Shown: piece after piece, positions 47,148-52,894 of the stretch
Layout: each line of letters begins with the position of its first letter
Numbering within the stretch: the first letter of the stretch is position 1
Origin: CAYQDF01 sp964416175
GTDB lineage: Bacteria; Chloroflexota; Anaerolineae; Anaerolineales; UBA4823
Length of the DNA stretch: 52,894 nucleotides
NCBI GenBank assembly: GCA_964416175.1
Contig: CAYQDF010000010.1
Span: 1 to 52,894 of the forward strand
Direction: 5' to 3'
Made by a program: the position numbers and the translations under genes
The notes under the pieces: generated by a model
Seen by the model: the letters and a program-made list of their open reading frames with translations, nothing else
Database searches by the model: none
Told to the model about the DNA's origin: nothing

Positions 47148-48131
47148 TTGCTACAGGTGCAATCCCAGGTTCACCTTTCTGGTTATGCAGAAGCCGTCGA
47201 GCGCGCTGCGTATTATGTGCAGCCACAATCTGGATACCTGCGCGTCACGGGCGAGGATCGGGTCACCTTCCTCCAGCGGCAGACCACCAACGACGTAAAC
47301 TTGCTGGCCCCCGGCAGGGTAATAACTACTGTGCTGACCACACCCGCAGCCCGGATCACCGATGTGTTAACATTATTTGAAGAAAACAGTACGATCGGGG
47401 TCCTCACGCTGCCGGGGAAAGGTCAGGAAACGTTCCAATATCTTCGCAGCCGCATCTTCTTCATGGACAAAGTTTCCATTGAGGATGCCAGCCGGGAATA
47501 CAGCCTGGTCGAACTGGTTGGGCCACAGGCTGAGGACATCCTTGTGAACCTTGGTAACAGCCGCCACCCGGGGGGTGATGGCCTTCTCAGCATCGACCGG
47601 GAGAATCTTCACTGCCGGGTCTGGTTGAACAGGAACCTCGGTTATCGGCTGCTTCTCCCCATGCGCCAGCTGGATGCGCTCACCGGGATCCTGGAGGAAT
47701 TTGAGACCGCCCAGCTCGCTGCGGAAACCTTCGATGTGCTGCGGATCGAAGCTGGCATCCCCGCCAAAGGTCATGAACTGATTGAGGAATACACACCCCT
47801 GGAGACCGGGCTTGGAGGGAGCGTCTCCGCAGCAAAGGGATGTTACACCGGCCAGGAAGTTATCGCCCGCCAGATAACTTATGATAAGGTAACCCGGCAA
47901 CTGGTTGGCTTGAAACTGGAAGCCGCAGCAGCGGTTGGAGAAACGCTCAGCCGGGTGGACAATGGTCAGGCAGTCGGCAAAATCACCTCGGCCGCTGTTT
48001 CACCCCGCTGTGGACAGATCGCCCTGGCTGTCGTCCGCCGGCCTTCCGACGAACCCGGGACCCGCCTTTTGGTAGGAGAAGAGTCAGGCGGGCGGAGCGC
48101 TTCGGTGGTGAGACTTCCTTTTGTATCGTGA
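47148..48131 (+). CDS. YgfZ/GcvT-like folate-binding protein
   Basis: A 327-residue protein of the glycine-cleavage T-protein fold. The YgfZ signature KGCYTGQEVIARQ is near 235, with RVTGEDRVTFLQRQTTNDV near the N-terminus and IEAGIPAKGHELIEEYTP before the signature. YgfZ proteins use tetrahydrofolate and help repair or assemble iron-sulfur clusters. Assigned start is TTG 47148, two bases after the ftsH stop, with only a weak ribosome site; GTG 47157 is an alternative. Probably cotranscribed with ftsH. Confidence 0.86.
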   Translation: MLQVQSQVHLSGYAEAVERAAYYVQPQSGYLRVTGEDRVTFLQRQTTNDVNLLAPGRVITTVLTTPAARITDVLTLFEENSTIGVLTLPGKGQETFQYLRSRIFFMDKVSIEDASREYSLVELVGPQAEDILVNLGNSRHPGGDGLLSIDRENLHCRVWLNRNLGYRLLLPMRQLDALTGILEEFETAQLAAETFDVLRIEAGIPAKGHELIEEYTPLETGLGGSVSAAKGCYTGQEVIARQITYDKVTRQLVGLKLEAAAAVGETLSRVDNGQAVGKITSAAVSPRCGQIALAVVRRPSDEPGTRLLVGEESGGRSASVVRLPFVS

Positions 48132-48157
48132 AAAGTGAACCGGGGGTAACTCAGTTC

Positions 48158-48721
48158 CTAGCGTCGATATCTTCCTGTCAGCTGGCCCTGCGCCAGGATG
48201 TGGCCCAGCATGGCTCGTTCGACATCCCTTTTGCTTGCTCCAGCGGCGAGGTTCAATTTCCCATCCAGGGCGTAGATCTTGAAGAAGTAGCGGTGTCCTG
48301 ACCCGCGCGGCGGGCACGGGCCGCTGTAACCCCGCCGACGGAAATCGTTGACGCCTTCTACCCCCACGCCTTTTATTCCTTCCGGCAGTTCCTTGACGTC
48401 CACTGAAAGATCGAACAGCACCCAATGCACGAAAGTGCCGCCTGGGGCATCCGGGTCATCGACGATCAGGGCCAGGCTTTTCGCTTCACCTGGTACGCCG
48501 GACCAACCCAAAGGTGGTGACAGGTCCTCCCCGTCACAGGTGTACTTCCTGGGGATGGATTCCCCCTCTCCAAACGCAGAACTGGTCAATAGTATCGCCA
48601 TTGCTGCCTCTTCTTCCTGGGTGACTTCGCCCGAATCAGACCGGCAACCTGCTAAGAGGAGTGCCAGACCTAACAGAGAGAGTGTGCACAGCCTGTCCAC
48701 GACCCTGCCTTCGCCTTTCAT
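48158..48721 (-). CDS. YbhB/YbcL-type (PEBP) lipoprotein
   Basis: A 187-residue protein. A lipoprotein signal peptide ends in the lipobox LLAGC at about residue 26, so it should be anchored outside the membrane. The PEBP / Raf-kinase-inhibitor-like fold has KYTCDGEDLSPPLGW, DDPDAPGGTFVHWVLFDL and YSGPCPPRGSGHRYFFKIYALD. The fold binds phosphate-like anions; the bacterial role is unclear. It follows the cyclase gene by 17 bases on the same strand. A GTG a few codons inside would give a shorter signal peptide. Confidence 0.88.
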   Translation of the reverse strand: MKGEGRVVDRLCTLSLLGLALLLAGCRSDSGEVTQEEEAAMAILLTSSAFGEGESIPRKYTCDGEDLSPPLGWSGVPGEAKSLALIVDDPDAPGGTFVHWVLFDLSVDVKELPEGIKGVGVEGVNDFRRRGYSGPCPPRGSGHRYFFKIYALDGKLNLAAGASKRDVERAMLGHILAQGQLTGRYRR

Positions 48722-48738
48722 TAGCGATTAATACAGAT

Positions 48739-49371
48739 TCACACCCCCACCAGGATCGCCCGCGCCGGCGCGCCATCCCCGCCAGCCAGTTTGAGTGGGA
48801 GGCAGTAGAGGGTGTACCTGCCCTGGGTGACACCAGACAAATCGAGCCCCTCGACGATCACGACGCCGGCCTTCAATAAAATCTCGTGGGTCGGACGGCT
48901 CTGCTTGAACGGCGCAACCGAAAGATAATCCACTCCAACGAGTTTGACCCCTCGTTTAACCAGATATTCGGCGCCATCCGCGCTGATGCCGACAAAATCC
49001 GTTCGAAACTCGGCTTCCTTACTGAGCCAGATCTCCGAGTTACGGGTCTTGAAGAGAACCCGCCGCGTGCGCGGTGGGATTTGCGCGCTTTCCAGGACCT
49101 TCGCAGTGATCACATCGGCGTCAGGCAGGTGCAGCACATAAGCCCGCCCGGTAAACAGGTTGATGTTCAATTGTTCGATCGTTTTTCCATCCTGGAGGAA
49201 ATGGTAAGGGGCATCAACATGGGTGCCGGTATGCGCACCCATATCCATTCTGGAAACGTTCGCGTTCGAACCATCTTCGATCTTTTCCACTCTTTCCAGC
49301 CGGATCCCGGGATCGCCAGGCCAGACAGGCAGGTCTGGCGAGATGGTCAAGGAGATGTCATAGGTGCGCAT
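48739..49371 (-). CDS. Cyclase-family (KynB-like) metal-dependent hydrolase
   Basis: A 210-residue protein with the metal motif HTGTHVDAPYHF near residues 47-58 and a start typical of arylformamidase-type enzymes, MRTYDISLTISPDLPVWPGD. VGISADGAEYLVKRGVKLVGVDYLSV and LLKAGVVIVEGLDLS are also family landmarks. Members hydrolyse N-formylkynurenine, isatin or other cyclic amides. ATG 49371 has GGAGG five bases upstream and a strong promoter beyond it, so the longer frame (to 49449) is not used. No tryptophan-degradation gene is nearby, so the substrate is open. Confidence 0.88.
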   Translation of the reverse strand: MRTYDISLTISPDLPVWPGDPGIRLERVEKIEDGSNANVSRMDMGAHTGTHVDAPYHFLQDGKTIEQLNINLFTGRAYVLHLPDADVITAKVLESAQIPPRTRRVLFKTRNSEIWLSKEAEFRTDFVGISADGAEYLVKRGVKLVGVDYLSVAPFKQSRPTHEILLKAGVVIVEGLDLSGVTQGRYTLYCLPLKLAGGDGAPARAILVGV

Positions 49372-49420
49372 AGGGGCCTCCTCCGCAAGAATCACCATCG
49401 AAGGTACAGGGCTGAAAAAA

Positions 49421-49449
49421 AGTATATATGATGGTAAGAGAAAATGCAA
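49421..49449 (-). promoter_or_regulatory. Promoter of the cyclase-PEBP genes
   Basis: Minus strand: TTGCAT (49449-49444), a 17-base spacer and TATACT (49426-49421). Predicted start near 49414 leaves a 43-base leader. Confidence 0.65.
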
Positions 49450-49498
49450 TAAACTGGGAAAAATATAATTCCTTTTGATAAACCCGCGCTGCGATTTG

Positions 49499-49522
49499 AG
49501 GAAAAGTGAGATGACTTTTCCT
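49499..49522 (-). terminator. Hairpin downstream of the racemase/OSBS gene
   Basis: AGGAAAAGT (49499-49507) and ACTTTTCCT (49514-49522) form a perfect 9-base stem with a 6-base loop, 7 bases beyond the stop at 49530. A T run lies inside the 3' arm but none follows it. Confidence 0.5.
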
Positions 49523-49529
49523 GGATCGA

Positions 49530-50636
49530 TTATGGCAACGAAATGGATGCCAACCTGGCTCGCTCCAGAACCCGCCGGTCGATGGTTACCCCCAATCCAG
49601 GCGCTGTTGGCACAGTGATGGTGCTATCAGGGTTCAATTCGAACCGCTCGTGCGTGATGTCTTCGGAATAGTAGCGGTCTGTGGCGGATATGTCGCCGGG
49701 CAAAGTGAAGCCTGGCAGGCTGGCAAGAGCCAGGTTGGAAGCCCGGCCCACGCCGGTCTCCAGCATGCCTCCGCACCAGACCGGCACCCCCTGCGCCAGG
49801 CACAAATCGTGGATGGATACCGCCTGGCTCAGGCCGCCAACCCGACCCGCTTTGATATTGATGATCCGGCATCCCTTCATCTCCAGAGCTTGCCGCGCAT
49901 GACGGGCAGAGAGAATGCTCTCGTCCAGGCAGATCGGCGTTTGGAACTGGTCCTGCAATTTCCGGTGGTCCCACAAATCATCTTCCGCGAGAGGCTGCTC
50001 AATCAAGAGAAGATCCAGGGCGTCGAGCGGGCGCAGGGCAGCTGCCGTTTCCAGCGTGTAAGCGGAGTTTGCATCTACCTGGAGGAGCAGGCCGGGGAAC
50101 GCACGCCGCACTGCCTCCGCTTCCGCGACATCCCTCCCGGGCTTGATTTTAATCTTCACTCGCCGGTACCCTTGTTCGCAATAATTCGCGACTGCTTCGA
50201 GGAGTTCTTCGACAGAACCCTGAATGCCAATCGAAACCCCAACCGGTACCCGATCCGCCTGACCACCCAGAAGCTGGGACAGGGATCGACCGCTCTCCTT
50301 CCCTAACAGGTCCCAAAAAGCCATCTCCAGACCGGCCTTAGCCATTGGGTGGCCGCGCACATGATTCATGCACCTCTGAAGGTCCTCTGCTGTGCTTATT
50401 TCGCGCCCCAGAACTGCCGGGATGAGAAAATCACGCAGGATATGCCAGGCTGTCCCCGTCGTCTCATAGGAGTATCCGGGGTCGCGGTCGGCAACGCACT
50501 CGCCGTACCCAATTAAATCACCGGAGAACACTTCGACGAGGATGCATTCCCGGTCTTGCACCCGCCCGAATGAAGTTTCGAAAGGGGATTTCAGTCGCAG
50601 GCTGATATGGTGTAGGACTATTTTCGAGAGGATCAT
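49530..50636 (-). CDS. menC: Enolase-superfamily OSBS / N-succinylamino acid racemase
   Basis: A 368-residue MLE-subgroup enzyme of the o-succinylbenzoate synthase family. Acid-base lysines lie in VKIKIKPG (161-167), metal ligands are Asp188 (VDAN), Glu213 (IEQP) and Asp238 (LDES), and the second Lys262 is in NIKAGRVGG. The N-terminal capping domain (SPFETSFGRVQDRECILVEV) is of the MenC/NSAR type. OSBS makes menaquinone precursor; many homologues racemise N-succinylamino acids instead. The adjacent GNAT gene, 16 bases upstream on the same strand, favours the racemase role, as in D-to-L amino-acid conversion operons. ATG 50636 has GGAG five bases upstream. The gene symbol marks the family only. 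Confidence 0.85.
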   Translation of the reverse strand: MILSKIVLHHISLRLKSPFETSFGRVQDRECILVEVFSGDLIGYGECVADRDPGYSYETTGTAWHILRDFLIPAVLGREISTAEDLQRCMNHVRGHPMAKAGLEMAFWDLLGKESGRSLSQLLGGQADRVPVGVSIGIQGSVEELLEAVANYCEQGYRRVKIKIKPGRDVAEAEAVRRAFPGLLLQVDANSAYTLETAAALRPLDALDLLLIEQPLAEDDLWDHRKLQDQFQTPICLDESILSARHARQALEMKGCRIINIKAGRVGGLSQAVSIHDLCLAQGVPVWCGGMLETGVGRASNLALASLPGFTLPGDISATDRYYSEDITHERFELNPDSTITVPTAPGLGVTIDRRVLERARLASISLP

Positions 50637-50652
50637 CTTTGCTCCCGGGATC

Positions 50653-51561
50653 TTACAAGGTGCTGTCCCCATGGCTGAGCACATAATAGCTCCGCGGGTG
50701 ATGCCCCGCGAGATAGACGAAATCCGTCACGAGATAGCCGCTGGAAAACAAGGATTCAAATAGACTTCGCGTGCTCAGGCGCCAGTGCAAAGCGAGTTCG
50801 AGGTTGTTCGCACGCAGGGTTTGGAAATCGTCCGGGATTTCGACCAGCACCAGCGGTGATCTTTCGGCCAACCTTTCCACACCGGATGGATTCAATGTTT
50901 CATCAGAGGGGCGCGGGTAGCCTCTTTCGTCGAGCCAGGTCGGATTGACGATCTCCGCCCCCGCCGCCAGGAAATGCGCCAGGTCCAGGCGCAGCCTGGC
51001 GCGCCGGCTTAACCGGCGGTTTACTCGCTGCGTGTTTATCCACCAGTCGACTTCAAAGCGGTCGGATGGCAGTCCGGCGTTGAGGCGATCGCGCATTTCC
51101 CCATACACCTCGCGCCGATAGGTGTTGCAGACCGCGCCGAGTTTGGCGATGTTCAGGTGGGCATTCCGGCTGAGCAGCGGATCGTATGTCCACGAGATGC
51201 GGTCCAGTCCCTGGTGGCGGACCATCTGCCATTGGGCGCGCTTCAGAGCAAATCCTAATCCCTTGTTTCGGAAGTCAGGGTGGACGGCGAGCATATGGGA
51301 ACAATGCTTCACTCGCGGCCCGTCCGGCGTGGCGTCAAAACCAGGGAAACCGAAAACAAAACCGATCAGGACTTCACCCTCGCCTTCGTCGCCAGCTGGT
51401 TGAAATGCGCCGATCACCAGCCCTCCGTTGTGGACTGCTGTCACGAGGAGATGTACCGGGACCACATCCAGTTCGCTGCCGGGCCAGACGATGCGCTGGA
51501 GGTCTTCTACGGCCAGCAGCTCATCCGCGGTGTCCAGAATCCTCAATTTCCAGGTGCTCAC
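50653..51561 (-). CDS. Large GNAT-family acyltransferase (COG3375-like)
   Basis: A 302-residue protein, longer than most GNATs. The N-terminal half has the acyl-CoA site: CSHMLAVHPDFRNKGLGFAL (motif A) and the distinctive ISWTYDPLLSRNAHLNI. The C-terminal half is a second alpha/beta part without an obvious active site. Proteins of this type sit beside OSBS/NSAR genes and are thought to N-succinylate or N-acylate amino acids; here the racemase gene follows 16 bases later. The substrate is inferred from that context. Confidence 0.85.
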   Translation of the reverse strand: MSTWKLRILDTADELLAVEDLQRIVWPGSELDVVPVHLLVTAVHNGGLVIGAFQPAGDEGEGEVLIGFVFGFPGFDATPDGPRVKHCSHMLAVHPDFRNKGLGFALKRAQWQMVRHQGLDRISWTYDPLLSRNAHLNIAKLGAVCNTYRREVYGEMRDRLNAGLPSDRFEVDWWINTQRVNRRLSRRARLRLDLAHFLAAGAEIVNPTWLDERGYPRPSDETLNPSGVERLAERSPLVLVEIPDDFQTLRANNLELALHWRLSTRSLFESLFSSGYLVTDFVYLAGHHPRSYYVLSHGDSTL

Positions 51562-51590
51562 TCGTAACGATTACTCCTGTCGTGAGGTGT

Positions 51591-52538
51591 TTATATCGGT
51601 CGCCGTTGGAACACAGACTGGATCAAATCGCGCCGCCAGTTGCGACCCTCCAGGTATGCAAGCCGTTGGGAGAGGCGGGAAGGCATGAGGTTGAACAGCC
51701 GGGGAACAGTGTCCAGGGAACAGGTGCGGTTCGCTGCCAGGTAATCCAGCCAGTAAACCGACACCGGTGAAACCGGCAGCCAGGTCTCCAGGAGGACTGT
51801 GATCGCTCGGAGGTACGGTGGGCGGGTATGGATCAGCCTGCGCTGGATGCCTAAAACCTTCATGACCTCCCCCAGGACCTGATTGAAAGTCAGATATTCA
51901 GGGCCGCCTATCTCGTAGACCTGGCCCTGGGTGTCCGGATCGTCCAGCGCCCAGGTGAGGCAGGTCGCCAGGTCCTCCACCCATAAGGGCTGAACAAGCA
52001 CTTCACCATCTCCGGGGACCAGGAAGAACCAGGGAAAAAAATTGAGCAACCGCGCCAGGCCTGTCGTAAATCCGTCGTCCTTGCCGAACACGATCGCGGC
52101 GCGCAGGATCGTGTAAGGAATCCCGCTTCTACGGATGAACTCTTCCGCGATGGCCTTCGCCTTAAAAACAGGGTAGGCCGAACCCCGATCAGCCCCGAGG
52201 TGGCTCACATAAAAAAGACGGGCCACGCCCGCATCAATCGCGGCACTGATGACATGTTGGGTGCCGCGTATATCCACATCCATCAGGCTGGCGTAAGCGC
52301 CTCGCCATTCAGCGCCGGCCAGGTGGTAAATGGCATCCACGCCGACCATCGCCGCTCTCAAGCCGCGTTCGTCATCTAAAGTGCTCAAAGCGACTTCAAG
52401 GGGCAGGCCGCGCGGCAGGTTTGGTGATTTCGGAGATGGGCGGATCAATAGGCGGACCAGGTGCCCGGCATCGACGAGATGCCGCACCAGGGCTCGGCCA
52501 ACAAAACCGGTCCCACCAGTTACCAGTATGGTGCTCAT
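51591..52538 (-). CDS. NAD(P)-binding epimerase, NDUFA9/NmrA-like
   Basis: A 315-residue atypical SDR. The N-terminal ILVTGGTGFVGRALVRHL is a Rossmann nucleotide site; it continues with GVDAIYHLAGAEW, LFYVSHLGADRGSAYP, FKAKAIAEEFIRRSGIPYTILRA and VLVQPLWVEDLA. The active Tyr is not conserved (FKAKAIAE where YxxxK is expected), as in the complex I NDUFA9 / CIA30 group. Its role may be NAD(P)H sensing or quinone-linked. The gene lies 29 bases upstream of the GNAT and may head its operon. A TATAAT lies just upstream of the ATG. Confidence 0.87.
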   Translation of the reverse strand: MSTILVTGGTGFVGRALVRHLVDAGHLVRLLIRPSPKSPNLPRGLPLEVALSTLDDERGLRAAMVGVDAIYHLAGAEWRGAYASLMDVDIRGTQHVISAAIDAGVARLFYVSHLGADRGSAYPVFKAKAIAEEFIRRSGIPYTILRAAIVFGKDDGFTTGLARLLNFFPWFFLVPGDGEVLVQPLWVEDLATCLTWALDDPDTQGQVYEIGGPEYLTFNQVLGEVMKVLGIQRRLIHTRPPYLRAITVLLETWLPVSPVSVYWLDYLAANRTCSLDTVPRLFNLMPSRLSQRLAYLEGRNWRRDLIQSVFQRRPI

Positions 52539-52554
52539 CCGGGACGGATCAACG

Positions 52555-52560
52555 ATTATA
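52555..52560 (-). promoter_or_regulatory. -10 element of the epimerase-GNAT-racemase run
   Basis: TATAAT on the minus strand (52560-52555). Predicted start is near 52548, about ten bases before the ATG at 52538. The -35 is weak. Confidence 0.45.
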
Positions 52561-52668
52561 GCACGGCTTCAGCGGACACATTGCCGTTGGGTTGCCGCTG
52601 TTCATCCTGTTCGGAATCCTCATCAGGATCCCGCTGGCGATCCTGGGCCTGGCTCTATGAGTCGGGGA

Positions 52669-52894
52669 TCACGAATCAGCAGTGCCCTTACCAAACAGCC
52701 GCCGGAGCTCCTCCTCCCAGACGTCATCGAGCGGAGCAAATGGCTCTTCCTGGTATTCGTCCGACAGGCGGTTCAGGTAGTCGCGAATCCCAATCTCGGG
52801 TGCGACACTCTCCAGCTCTTCGATCTTTGCATCGAACAATTTCACCAGGTTCTTGCTCTTCCGCTCAAGATCGGATAAGTCCAGGCCGATCTTG
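52669..52894 (-). CDS. C-terminal end of an unidentified protein (5' end outside window)
   Basis: The minus-strand frame is open from the window edge to TGA at 52671-52669 and gives 74 residues. They are charged and probably helical: DLSDLERKSKNLVKLF, IEELESVAPEIGIRDYL and DDVWEEELRRLFGKGTADS. No membrane segment or motif is visible and I cannot name it. The upstream part outside the window would be needed. The 130-base gap to the epimerase gene holds only a promoter. Confidence 0.6.
   Translation of the reverse strand, partial: KIGLDLSDLERKSKNLVKLFDAKIEELESVAPEIGIRDYLNRLSDEYQEEPFAPLDDVWEEELRRLFGKGTADS

Noticed and set aside
52560..52660. A plus-strand hydrophobic stretch (LFILFGILIRIPLAILGLAL) that might be a tiny membrane protein.
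   Set aside because: The frame has an upstream stop, only a weak TTG start and no ribosome site, so it would be about 20 residues. It is intriguing but unsupported.
1..52894. Scan for CRISPR arrays, insertion-sequence ends, prophage or integrase genes.
   Set aside because: No spaced direct repeats, transposase or integrase motifs, or phage structural genes were seen; the only hint of past insertion is the tpx remnant at the tRNA.

Overview
The window (about 53 kb, GC-rich) reads as a continuous chromosomal segment of a bacterium that most resembles Chloroflexota, probably Anaerolineae. This is inferred from gene content and order, not from a search: the divergent rpmB / asp23-fakA-degV-recG-coaD-coiled-coil block shared by Firmicutes, Actinobacteria and Chloroflexi, several Ser/Thr kinases, an NSAR-like enolase beside a GNAT, and two-gene families without obvious names. 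No insertion sequence, prophage, CRISPR array or plasmid gene is visible. No gene-free stretch exceeds 300 bases. The longest are 6648-6899 (promoter plus structured leader), 40273-40501 (efp promoter), 26332-26528 and 10766-10961.

Layout. 1-6647: 3' part of cinA; an amidohydrolase fused to a CYTH-like domain; an anti-sigma/ECF sigma pair; an inositol-monophosphatase-like enzyme; purB. 6724-11615: a signalling cluster with a structured 5' leader, a Ser/Thr kinase with a PQQ-type propeller, a PP2C phosphatase, an 80-residue unknown protein, an OmpR/PhoB-type regulator and a NarL-type regulator, with no histidine kinase. 11641-14610 (minus): diacylglycerol-kinase-like lipid kinase, Ca2+/H+ antiporter, membrane-anchored SH3 protein and a DUF971 protein. 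14759-15832: a second, membrane-anchored Ser/Thr kinase. 15998-23077: rpmB, then divergent asp23-like, fakA, degV/fakB, recG, coaD and a coiled-coil division-like protein. 23114-24496: a short-chain dehydrogenase behind a decayed gene. 24644-29784: an ABC-2 exporter pair, an acyl-CoA synthetase and an acyl-CoA dehydrogenase.

29800-36184 (minus): moaB, a GNAT, a PHP-AlbA_2 fusion, a lone receiver, lon, hsp20, a truncated thiol peroxidase remnant and tRNA-Arg(TCT). 36205-38359: two linked proteins of unknown function. 38524-42619: DUF2007 protein, LysM/M23 peptidase, efp with Arg at the modifiable loop position, a Cys-rich protein and a HAD-DinB fusion. 42762-48131: fabF-fabH, ftsH, ygfZ-like. 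48158-52894 (minus): PEBP lipoprotein, cyclase-family hydrolase, enolase-superfamily racemase/OSBS, GNAT, NDUFA9-like epimerase and the C-terminal end of an unknown protein.

Two themes recur. First, several promoters place the -10 element 6-9 bases before an ATG (4394, 6657, 19328, 26467), which suggests leaderless or near-leaderless transcripts. Second, unusual domain fusions are frequent: amidohydrolase-CYTH, PHP-AlbA_2, HAD-DinB and kinase-PQQ. All functional names come from reading motifs by eye; no database search was run.
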